Positions 1 to 5,665 of a stretch of 6,969 bases of DNA are shown piece after piece (the stretch's first letter is position 1; the number at the start of each line of letters is the position of its first letter). The position numbers and the translations under genes were made by a program. The DNA lies in assembly GCA_026991065.1 (NCBI GenBank), contig JALXCG010000255.1, forward strand, positions 1 through 6,969, read 5' to 3'. The notes beneath the pieces are model-generated. The model did no database searches, had not been told where the DNA came from, and worked only from the letters and a program-made list of their open reading frames with translations. Source of the DNA: JALXCG01 sp026991065 [NCBI: Gemmatimonadota bacterium]. Its GTDB lineage: Bacteria > GCA-2686955.

Positions 1-549
1 CTGGAGGCATGGGCCGGGGCCGCGGAAAAGGTATTTCACGGGAGCCCGTCGGGAATCGATGTGGCGGCGACGACGCGGGGGGGAGTGGGCTGGTTTGTGC
101 GCGGCCGCGGCTGGGAGCCGGTGGAGCTGCCGCGGCCGTTGGCTCTGGTGGTGGGGCGCGAGGCGGGGCGCCGCGACACCGGGTCGGTGGTGGCGCGAGT
201 TGGGCAGCGGTTGGCCGAGGAGCCGGATCTGGTGGCGGCGATTTTCGGGCGGATCGGGGAGTTGGTGTGGGCGGCACGACCGGCGCTCTGCGCGGGAGAG
301 TGGTCGGTTGTTGGCGAGTTGATGAATCGCAACCATGAACTGCTGAGAGAGTTGGGAGTGTCGACGCCGGGGTTGGATGAACTTTGCGCGGCAGCGCTGG
401 CTGAAGGGGCACTGGGAGCCAAACTCACCGGCGCCGGTGGTGGAGGATCGGTGATCGCGCTGGCTCCGGGGAATGAGGCGCGGATCGCGGCGGCCTGGAG
501 GGCGGCCGGGCGCGAGGCTTTTGTCAGCGAAATCAGCGCGCCATCGTGA
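1..549 (+). CDS. mvk: Mevalonate kinase (GHMP kinase family), C-terminal part, 5' end outside window
   Basis: Mevalonate kinase transfers the gamma-phosphate of ATP to mevalonate in the cytosol, giving 5-phosphomevalonate for isoprenoid synthesis. Frame 1 is open from the first base to TGA 547-549, giving 182 residues with no start, so the N-terminal part including the first GHMP ATP-binding motif is upstream. Residues 9-20 of the fragment contain a Glu and the block HGSPSGID. Glu9 and Asp20 are 11 residues apart, the same spacing as human mevalonate kinase Glu193 (Mg2+ ligand) and Asp204 (catalytic). Near residue 108 is MNRNHELL followed by LGVS, and at 140-149 the glycine-rich third GHMP motif AKLTGAGGGG; this combination favours mevalonate kinase over phosphomevalonate kinase or mevalonate-diphosphate decarboxylase. 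The HMG-CoA reductase gene follows on the same strand, which supports the assignment. A first ATG at 9 lies in another frame and is not relevant. Confidence 0.9.
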   Translation: MEAWAGAAEKVFHGSPSGIDVAATTRGGVGWFVRGRGWEPVELPRPLALVVGREAGRRDTGSVVARVGQRLAEEPDLVAAIFGRIGELVWAARPALCAGEWSVVGELMNRNHELLRELGVSTPGLDELCAAALAEGALGAKLTGAGGGGSVIALAPGNEARIAAAWRAAGREAFVSEISAPS

Positions 550-637
550 TCCGTCGGAGGCGTGGAGGCGGGTGTCCGGGAGGGGGCGAGCACAGTAGTG
601 ACGGTTACTTTGCGGTGGGCGTGGATCGCGGTGGATA

Positions 638-652
638 CCCGCCCGCGGCGGG
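638..652 (+). other. GC hairpin, 6 bp stem, 3 nt loop
   Basis: CCCGCC (638-643) pairs perfectly with GGCGGG (647-652) around a CGC loop. No T-run follows (the next bases are GTCATACT), so it is not a typical intrinsic terminator. It could be part of a transcribed leader or simply a chance product of high GC. Confidence 0.35.
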
Positions 653-676
653 GTCATACTGGAAATTGAATCGAGT

Positions 677-695
677 CCCGGCGGCTCGCCGCGGG
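677..695 (+). other. Strong GC hairpin upstream of HMG-CoA reductase
   Basis: GCGG (681-684) pairs with CCGC (689-692) around a CTCG tetraloop. The stem extends outward as CCC (677-679) with GGG (693-695) if G680 is bulged. The following bases GAGTGACCTG... (starting within the flank) contain no T-tract, so termination is not supported. It sits about 105 bases before the preferred start of the reductase and could be a leader structure or a processing signal; function is unknown. Confidence 0.35.
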
Positions 696-786
696 AGTGA
701 CCTGTGGCGCCCGTGGGGAGCGGGGTCGGGTGACGGCATTGTTGCCGGTGCAGGTCCGGGCCCATGTTGACGGCGCGGGACGGCGC

Positions 787-790
787 GGAG
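787..790 (+). promoter_or_regulatory. Shine-Dalgarno deciding the HMG-CoA reductase start
   Basis: GGAG at 787-790 ends nine bases before ATG 800. The upstream ATG at 764 has no comparable purine-rich site (preceded by GGTCCGGGCCC), and ATG 824 has only a weak AGG at too great a distance. This favours ATG 800. Confidence 0.6.
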
Positions 791-799
791 ATTAGGAAG

Positions 800-2080
800 A
801 TGAAGCCAGGTGCATCCTCTCGCATGAGCGGTCTTTATCGACTCTCAATCGAGGATCGACGCCGTGAGTTAATGAAGCGCGTCGAGGTGCAGCATGATGA
901 GATCGGGGCACTCGATTGGGGCGGGCTCTTGGCCGCCGATGCGGACAACCTGATTGAGAATGTTCTCGGCACCTACAAGCTGCCGTTCGCGGTTTGTCCC
1001 AATTTTCTGATCGATGGGCAGGAACGGGTGCTGCCGATGGTGGTCGAGGAGCCCTCGGTGGTTGCGGCGGCGTCGAATGCTGCGCGGATTGCCCGCGAAG
1101 GCGGGGGCTTTGTGACCGAGGCGGACGAGCCGGTGATGATCGGCCAGGTGCAGGTGCTGGATGTGCCGGATCTGCCGAGCGCGATTCAGAGGATTGATGA
1201 GGCGCGGGCGGAGCTGTTGGAGATGGCGAACGCTTGCCATCCCAATCTGGTGGCGCGCGGGGGGGGCGCCCGGGGCATCGAGGTGCGCACCCTGCCGGAG
1301 GATCAGCACCAGTTGGTCGTGCACATATTGATCAGCTGCTGCGATGCGATGGGAGCGAATCTGGTCAATACGGTGGCGGAGCGGCTGGCGGATCGGATCG
1401 CGGGGCTCGCGGGGGGGAGCCCGGGGCTGCGGATTCTGTCGAATCTTGCGGATCGGCGCTTGGTGCGCGTCGCGGTGCGAATTCCCGCGCACGCGCTGGC
1501 GATCGCCAAGATTCCGGGTGAACAGGTGCGTGATCAGATTGTAGCGGCGTCGCGTTTTGCCGAGATCGATCCCTACCGGGCGGTGACCCACAACAAAGGG
1601 ATCATGAATGGGGTGGACGCGGTCTGTTTGGCGGTGGGGAATGACTGGCGCTCGGTGGAGGCGGGTGCCCACGCCTACGCGGCGCGTGGCGGCCGCTATG
1701 GCCCATTGGCGACTTGGCGTACTGGAGAGGATGGGCATCTGCTCGGCAAGTTGGAGATGCCGATGGCGGTGGGCATGGTCGGCGGGGCGATTCGGGTGCA
1801 CTCTCTGGCCAGGCTGGGTTTGAAGATTGCGTCGGTCGAGAACTCTACCGACCTCGGCCTGGTGATGGCGTGCGCGGGGATGGCCTCTAATCTGGCGGCA
1901 CTGCGGGCTCTGGCCACGATCGGCATTCAGCGCGGACACATGTCGTTGCATGCCCGGAGCGTGGCGCGCGCGGCCGGTGCCAAGGATGGGCAGGTGGAGT
2001 TGGTGGCGCGGCTCTTGGCGCAATCCGGAGAGATTCGGCCGGAGAACGCCGAGGCGATCATCAAGGATCTTGGGCTCTGA
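800..2080 (+). CDS. mvaA: Class II hydroxymethylglutaryl-CoA reductase
   Basis: A cytosolic enzyme that interconverts HMG-CoA and mevalonate with NAD(P)H; beside a mevalonate kinase it probably works in the synthetic direction. From ATG 800 it is 426 residues, matching about 428 for the Pseudomonas mevalonii enzyme, which it resembles throughout (compared from memory). No N-terminal membrane segments, as expected for class II. Residues are numbered here from the longer ATG 764; subtract 12 for the preferred start. Catalytic residues are present: Glu96 in VEEPS, Lys278 in THNKGIMNG, Asp294 in GNDW, and His392 in RGHMSLHAR. Other landmarks are ENVLGTYKLP (65-74), GGGARGIEV (166-174), DAMGAN (194-199) in the cofactor domain, RILSNLADRRL (223-233) and EMPMAVGMVGGA (331-342). 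The position equivalent to P. mevalonii Asp146, which governs NADH preference, appears to be His159, so cofactor choice is open. The start is uncertain (764, 800 or 824); the 764 extension is the least supported. Confidence 0.95.
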   Translation: MKPGASSRMSGLYRLSIEDRRRELMKRVEVQHDEIGALDWGGLLAADADNLIENVLGTYKLPFAVCPNFLIDGQERVLPMVVEEPSVVAAASNAARIAREGGGFVTEADEPVMIGQVQVLDVPDLPSAIQRIDEARAELLEMANACHPNLVARGGGARGIEVRTLPEDQHQLVVHILISCCDAMGANLVNTVAERLADRIAGLAGGSPGLRILSNLADRRLVRVAVRIPAHALAIAKIPGEQVRDQIVAASRFAEIDPYRAVTHNKGIMNGVDAVCLAVGNDWRSVEAGAHAYAARGGRYGPLATWRTGEDGHLLGKLEMPMAVGMVGGAIRVHSLARLGLKIASVENSTDLGLVMACAGMASNLAALRALATIGIQRGHMSLHARSVARAAGAKDGQVELVARLLAQSGEIRPENAEAIIKDLGL

Positions 2081-2200
2081 GGATTTGCGGTTGGTCGGGT
2101 GTGCGGCGCTTGGCGGATCGAGGGGTGAGGCGGGGGGCTTGCGCATTCATGCCGATCTTGGAATGATGGTCCGCGAACTGCTCCACGGAGGGCGGTTCCG

Positions 2201-2214
2201 CGGGGCCAGCCCCG
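2201..2214 (+). other. Short GC hairpin after HMG-CoA reductase, possible weak terminator
   Basis: CGGGG (2201-2205) pairs with CCCCG (2210-2214) around a CCAG loop. The next bases are ACTTCTCGC, with only scattered T, so any role as an intrinsic terminator is weak. It lies about 120 bases beyond the reductase stop codon. Confidence 0.3.
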
Positions 2215-2275
2215 ACTTCTCGCTGGACCCTTGGCGGCGGCAGTTGTGGATTCGGTGGGCATTGGCGCGCCCGCT

Positions 2276-2283
2276 GGAGGAGG
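2276..2283 (+). promoter_or_regulatory. Strong Shine-Dalgarno for the methyltransferase
   Basis: GGAGGAGG at 2276-2283 is a near-ideal anti-16S match, with its first GGAGG ending six bases before ATG 2287. It fixes the start of the methyltransferase gene and suggests efficient translation. Confidence 0.75.
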
Positions 2284-2286
2284 CCC

Positions 2287-3195
2287 ATGCACGAGCTTCT
2301 GGAAGAGTGGCAAGGGGGCAATCGTGTGCTCCTGCTGGATGGCGGCAGCGGCGCTGAATTGCGCCAGCGCGGTGTGGCGATTTCAGCACCGCTGTGGTCC
2401 GCCGAGGGAGTGCATCGGGCGCCCGGGGTGGTGCGGGACATCCACCGCTCGCACGTCGAAGCCGGGGCGCGGGTGGTGACCGCCTTGACCTTTCGCACCC
2501 ACCGCCGGGTTCTGGAACGGGTGGGGCTCAAGGGGTGCTCGTTGCGGCTGACCGATACGGCGGTGCGACTTGCGCGCGAGGCGGTGGCGGCGGCGGACTG
2601 CGGCCGGCCGGTGGTGATCGCGGGGTCGATGTCGCCGCTGGAGGACTGTTTTCGCGCTGATCTGGTGCCGGACCTCGAAGAGGCCCGTGCGGAACAGGTG
2701 GAGCGCGCCAATGAACTGGCTTTCGCCGGGGTCGATCTGGTGATGCTGGAGACCTTCAATTGCTCGGTCGAGGCCGAGGTGGCTTTGCGGGCGGCAACCG
2801 ACGCGGGTCTGCCGGCGATTGTCAGTTTTACGCTTGGGCGGGATGGAACACTGCCTTCCGGGGAGTCCCTGCGCGATGCCGCGCGCGTGGTTCTGCCCCT
2901 GCGACCGCTGGCGATCGGCGTGAATTGCTGCTTGCCCGCCGCAGTTGGAACCGCGCTCGCGATACTGCTTGAGGAGACCCGCGAAACGTCCATCCGGGTC
3001 GGAGCTTATCCCAACGTCGGCAGTGCATTGGGCCCCCTGGGATGGAGTTTTTCACATCATGCGTCCGGGGGAGGGTTGGCGGACTCGGCGCGGGTCTGGG
3101 TGGAAGCGGGTGCAGGGTTCGTGGGGGGGTGTTGTGGCGCCAGCGCGGTGCACATCGCCGCCATGGCCGAGGTGCTGGGCTCGCTGCTGGTCTAA
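2287..3195 (+). CDS. Homocysteine S-methyltransferase family protein (zinc-dependent)
   Basis: Members of this (beta/alpha)8-barrel family move a methyl group from a donor such as S-methylmethionine or betaine to homocysteine, making methionine in the cytosol. The protein has 302 residues, about the usual size of a stand-alone member, so it is not a MetH fragment. LLLDGGSGAELRQRG at 15-29 is the family's N-terminal motif. LTFRTHRRVLERVG (67-80) and METF-like LETF (154-157) follow. The zinc site is complete: Cys214 in GVNCC, and Cys282 and Cys283 in GGCCGA. The start has a strong Shine-Dalgarno. The donor cannot be read from the sequence. MmuM-type S-methylmethionine use and betaine use are both possible, and some relatives act on other thiols or selenium compounds. 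Neighbours give no pathway clue: it is separated from the reductase by about 200 bases and from the phosphodiesterases by about 240. Confidence 0.88.
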   Translation: MHELLEEWQGGNRVLLLDGGSGAELRQRGVAISAPLWSAEGVHRAPGVVRDIHRSHVEAGARVVTALTFRTHRRVLERVGLKGCSLRLTDTAVRLAREAVAAADCGRPVVIAGSMSPLEDCFRADLVPDLEEARAEQVERANELAFAGVDLVMLETFNCSVEAEVALRAATDAGLPAIVSFTLGRDGTLPSGESLRDAARVVLPLRPLAIGVNCCLPAAVGTALAILLEETRETSIRVGAYPNVGSALGPLGWSFSHHASGGGLADSARVWVEAGAGFVGGCCGASAVHIAAMAEVLGSLLV

Positions 3196-3207
3196 GCAGT
3201 GGACCTG

Positions 3208-3218
3208 CGCGATTCGCG
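3208..3218 (+). other. Small hairpin after the methyltransferase gene
   Basis: CGCG (3208-3211) pairs with CGCG (3215-3218) around ATT, 13 bases past the stop codon. The stem is short and there is no T-tract, so this is at most a very weak terminator. GGACCTG occurs on both sides of it, at 3201-3207 and 3220-3226. Confidence 0.2.
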
Positions 3219-3341
3219 GGGACCTGGTGAATTTGCCGCTGGGAAGTGAATGGCGAACGAGAAAGAGCCGATCGAGAAACCTGATGCGGTAATCTCAAAG
3301 AGAGGTTAGTATCCGCTGTTCCTATCATGAAAGACGACCAC

Positions 3342-3363
3342 GCACGGGCAGTGCATGCCGTGC
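3342..3363 (+). repeat. Imperfect inverted repeat in the leader of the phosphodiesterase gene
   Basis: GCACGG (3342-3347) pairs with CCGTGC (3358-3363). With G3348 bulged, CA (3349-3350) also pairs with TG (3356-3357), leaving a GTGCA loop. An overlapping alternative pairs GTGCA (3351-3355) with TGCAC (3361-3365). It lies about 70 bases before the preferred TTG start, so it could be an operator or an RNA leader structure. If the longer ATG 3327 start were right it would be coding. Confidence 0.35.
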
Positions 3364-3418
3364 ACGACATTCCCCAAGAATCATCCAGCCCGATACCCAA
3401 TGCCCATCATCGCGGTAC

Positions 3419-3429
3419 GAGAGGTGAGG
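3419..3429 (+). promoter_or_regulatory. Shine-Dalgarno supporting a TTG start for the phosphodiesterase
   Basis: GAGAGG at 3419-3424 ends seven bases before TTG 3432, and a second GAGG (3426-3429) follows. The alternative ATG 3327 has its nearest purine-rich stretch (AGAGAGG, ending 3305) over 20 bases away. The TTG places a basic then hydrophobic export-type sequence exactly at the N-terminus. Confidence 0.55.
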
Positions 3430-3431
3430 TT

Positions 3432-5594
3432 TTGAAGCGCTCTGTCCGAATTCTGGTGCCTGTGCTCGGTGCAGGTCTGTTGTTGCCCTCCACTGCATTT
3501 GGCTATGTGGGGCCGGGTGCGGGATTTGCCTTTGCCGGCTCTCTGTTCTTCTTCCTCGGCGCCGTTCTGCTCGCACTGGCCACGATTCTTTTCTTCCCCA
3601 TCCGCATGGCCTGGATCGCAATCAAGCGCAAGCGCAAGGGGACCGGAAAGGCGCTGGTCCGCCGGGTTGTGGTGGTCGGCTTTGACGGGTTGGATCCCGG
3701 TCTGGTGGAGAAGTTCATGGCCGACGGCGACATGCCCAATTTTGAGCGCCTCGGCCGGCAGGGCTATTCGTCCAAGTTGGCCACGACTTTTCCCTCGATC
3801 TCGCCGGTGGCCTGGTCCTCCTTTATTACTGGTTGCAGCCCGGGCAAGCACAACATTTTCGACTTCCTCGCCCGCGATCGCCGCACCTATCTGCCGGACC
3901 TGTCGTCGGCGCAGATCTCGGCCCCGCGCAAGGTGCTGAAGCTGGGCCGCTATCGCATTCCCCTGGAGCAGCCTGGCATCCGTTTGCTGCGGCGCGGGAA
4001 ATCGTTCTGGAAACAGTTGGGCGAAGGCGGGGTCTTCTCGGCCATTCTGCGCGTACCGATCACCTTCCCGGCCGAAGAGTTCGATGGGGTTCAGTTGGCG
4101 GCCATGTGTACGCCGGATCTTAAAGGTACCCAGGGGAGCTTCACCTCGTTCAGCACCAACCCTGAAGACGCAACCACCACCGGCGGAGAGAGGATCAAGA
4201 TTTCGCGCCAGGGAAATGTGGTCAGCGGCAAGATCCCCGGGCCCGCCAATTCGATGGTTGAGGGCAATCCGCAGCTGGAGATTGGCTTCACGATCACGTT
4301 GGATGCCGACGAAAAGCACGCCCTCATGGAGTTGGACAATGGTGACTCGGTCCAACTTGAGGTGGGGAAATATACCGACTGGGTTCCACTCGTGTATAGC
4401 GTCGGGTTGGGCCAGAAAGTGCATGGGATCGCCCGCTTCTTGATTACGGCGGTGTCTCCCACATTCAATCTTTACATGACGCCGATTAACATCGATCCCG
4501 AGAATCCGGCGTTGCCGATCTCGCATCCGGCGGTCTATTCGATCTATCTGGCCAAATCGCTCGGCCCATTTGCGACGCTGGGGCTGGCCGAGGATACTTG
4601 GGCGTTGAATGAGCGGGTGATCAACGAGGACCAGTTCCTGGAGCAGGCCTACAAGATCCAGGATGAGCGGGAGCGGATGCTCTGGTCCGAGTTGGAGAAG
4701 GTGCGGCGCGGTCTGGTGGTGTGCGTCTTCGATGGCACCGATCGGATTCAGCACATGTTCTACCGCTTTATCCAGGAAGGCCACCCGGCTGCTCGCGGGT
4801 TTGATGTGGACAAGTACAAGAATGCGATTCGCGACATCTACAAGCGCGCGGATCAAGTGGTTGGCAAGGTGCTTGACAAATTGGGCGACGATGAAGAGTT
4901 GTTTGTCGTTTCAGACCACGGATTCAAGAGCTTCCACCGGGGTCTGAATGTCAACTCCTGGTTGCGCGATCAGGGCTATCTGGTGCTGCGGGACGGGCGT
5001 ACCGAGGGGCGCGACTGGTACGTCGACGTGGATTGGGACAAGACCAGAGCGTTTGGATTGGGCCTCTCGGGTTTGTTTATCAACATCAAGGGACGCGAAT
5101 CCAAGGGAATCGTTGAACGCAGCGAAGCCAAAGCTCTGAAGGCGGAGATCATTGAGAAGTTGCGCGAACTGCGCGACCCGGAGAATGGTGATGCTGTGGT
5201 GGTCAACGACGCATGGGATGCCGAAGAGTGTTACGGTGACGCCCCCTTCGTCGACAATGCTCCCGACGTCCTGATTGGCTACAACACCGGTTACCGTGTT
5301 TCATGGGAGTCGGTGACCGGCAAAATCACCAAGGATGTCTTGCTTGACAATGTAAAAGCCTGGAGTGGTGACCACTGCATGGATCCCCGCTTGGTTCCGG
5401 GCGTAATCTTTACCACGCGGAAGCTCCAGTGCGAGAATCCCCGGATCATGGATCTCGGCCCGACCATTCTGGAACTGTTTGGTGTGGCACGGACGCCGCA
5501 AATGGATGGCGTGTCTTTGCTTGGGCCTACGCGGATCGATCCGACGCTGCTCCCGAGCGGCAAACCTATCGACTCCCGTGCGGCCAAGGTCTAG
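3432..5594 (+). CDS. Membrane-associated alkaline-phosphatase-superfamily phosphodiesterase / nucleotide pyrophosphatase-like protein
   Basis: A two-metal hydrolase of the type I phosphodiesterase group, acting on phosphate mono- or diesters of unknown identity. From TTG 3432 it has 720 residues; ATG 3327 would add 35 hydrophilic residues that look non-coding. Numbered from TTG: KRSVR then a hydrophobic segment at about 7-24 ending STAFG, the motif YVGPGAG (25-31), a second hydrophobic segment (about 32-57) and basic IKRKRKGTGK. The catalytic domain starts with VVVVGFDGLDP (metal Asp85). SISPVAWSSFITG carries the likely nucleophile Ser124, followed by PGKHNIFDF. After a long insertion come FDGTDRIQHMFYR (Asp437, His441), VSDHGF (Asp495, His496) and SGDHCMDP (His648), so the metal set looks complete. 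The second hydrophobic segment followed by basic residues could put the domain on the cytoplasmic side, or the first segment could be a cleaved signal; unresolved. The next gene is a paralogue 71 bases downstream, probably co-transcribed. Confidence 0.85.
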   Translation: MKRSVRILVPVLGAGLLLPSTAFGYVGPGAGFAFAGSLFFFLGAVLLALATILFFPIRMAWIAIKRKRKGTGKALVRRVVVVGFDGLDPGLVEKFMADGDMPNFERLGRQGYSSKLATTFPSISPVAWSSFITGCSPGKHNIFDFLARDRRTYLPDLSSAQISAPRKVLKLGRYRIPLEQPGIRLLRRGKSFWKQLGEGGVFSAILRVPITFPAEEFDGVQLAAMCTPDLKGTQGSFTSFSTNPEDATTTGGERIKISRQGNVVSGKIPGPANSMVEGNPQLEIGFTITLDADEKHALMELDNGDSVQLEVGKYTDWVPLVYSVGLGQKVHGIARFLITAVSPTFNLYMTPINIDPENPALPISHPAVYSIYLAKSLGPFATLGLAEDTWALNERVINEDQFLEQAYKIQDERERMLWSELEKVRRGLVVCVFDGTDRIQHMFYRFIQEGHPAARGFDVDKYKNAIRDIYKRADQVVGKVLDKLGDDEELFVVSDHGFKSFHRGLNVNSWLRDQGYLVLRDGRTEGRDWYVDVDWDKTRAFGLGLSGLFINIKGRESKGIVERSEAKALKAEIIEKLRELRDPENGDAVVVNDAWDAEECYGDAPFVDNAPDVLIGYNTGYRVSWESVTGKITKDVLLDNVKAWSGDHCMDPRLVPGVIFTTRKLQCENPRIMDLGPTILELFGVARTPQMDGVSLLGPTRIDPTLLPSGKPIDSRAAKV

Positions 5595-5665
5595 CTTTGG
5601 CCTGAACCCCCGTAAGCTCGTCGCTGAAATGGCTGGTTGAGCTGAAAGAGGACAATTCGATCGTG
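5595..5665 (+). other. Short spacer between the paired phosphodiesterase genes
   Basis: The 71-base spacer has no T-tract hairpin, so read-through from the first gene is plausible. AGCTC (5612-5616) and GAGCT (5639-5643) are complementary but far apart. GAGG at 5648-5651 is the ribosome-binding site of the second gene, 11 bases before GTG 5663 and 14 before ATG 5666. Confidence 0.4.

Larger units (their letters stand above)
550..799 (+). other. Intergenic region between mevalonate kinase and HMG-CoA reductase
   Basis: This 250-base stretch has no convincing gene. It holds two compact GC-rich hairpins (638-652 and 677-695, listed separately) and the Shine-Dalgarno of the next gene at its end. 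I see no good sigma70-type -35/-10 pair. A 74-codon open frame starting with GTG at 546 spans it, but it looks non-coding (see rejected items). The gap is long for two genes of one pathway, so the reductase may have its own promoter or leader; this is inference. Confidence 0.5.
2081..2286 (+). other. Intergenic region between HMG-CoA reductase and methyltransferase
   Basis: About 206 bases without a convincing gene. It contains one small hairpin (2201-2214) and ends in a strong ribosome-binding site. No clear promoter is visible. An open frame from ATG 2163 runs into the next gene in another frame but has no ribosome-binding site. Confidence 0.45.
3196..3431 (+). other. Intergenic region / leader before the phosphodiesterase pair
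   Basis: If the first phosphodiesterase starts at TTG 3432, these 236 bases are non-coding. They hold a small CGCG hairpin just after the methyltransferase stop (3208-3218), a stronger imperfect inverted repeat (3342-3363) and a Shine-Dalgarno (3419-3429). The base composition is visibly less G-rich than the genes before it, as expected for a region with a promoter. TATCAT at 3323-3328 resembles a -10 box but lacks a good -35 partner, so no promoter is called. Confidence 0.5.

Noticed and set aside
546-770. 74-codon open frame starting with GTG that overlaps the mevalonate kinase stop as GTGA and fills the gap to ATG 764
   Set aside because: The 4-base overlap looks like translational coupling, but there is no Shine-Dalgarno. 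The product is Gly/Arg/Pro-rich with no recognisable fold, and its third-position GC appears lower than in the neighbours. More likely non-coding.
764-799. Twelve-residue N-terminal extension of HMG-CoA reductase from ATG 764
   Set aside because: No ribosome-binding site precedes ATG 764, while GGAG lies nine bases before ATG 800, and the shorter length matches the P. mevalonii enzyme.
869-2146. 425-residue open frame on the - strand opposite HMG-CoA reductase
   Set aside because: It mirrors the real gene, is rich in Arg/His/Pro, and has no recognisable domain. Long antisense frames are common in GC-rich genes.
2163-2357. Short + strand open frame from ATG 2163 through the gap into the methyltransferase start
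   Set aside because: No Shine-Dalgarno, it overlaps about 70 bases of a well-supported gene in another frame, and the product has no recognisable feature.
2061-2993. 310-residue open frame on the - strand opposite the methyltransferase
   Set aside because: Ser/Arg/Pro-rich low-complexity product opposite a gene with intact family motifs and a strong ribosome-binding site.
3300-3330. TATCAT at 3323-3328 as a promoter -10 box
   Set aside because: The expected -35 position about 17 bases upstream reads GAGAGG, not TTGACA-like, so a promoter cannot be supported.
3381-4856. 491-residue open frame on the - strand opposite the first phosphodiesterase
   Set aside because: Composition (Arg, His, Gln-rich) and the lack of any motif show it to be the antisense of a confidently identified gene.
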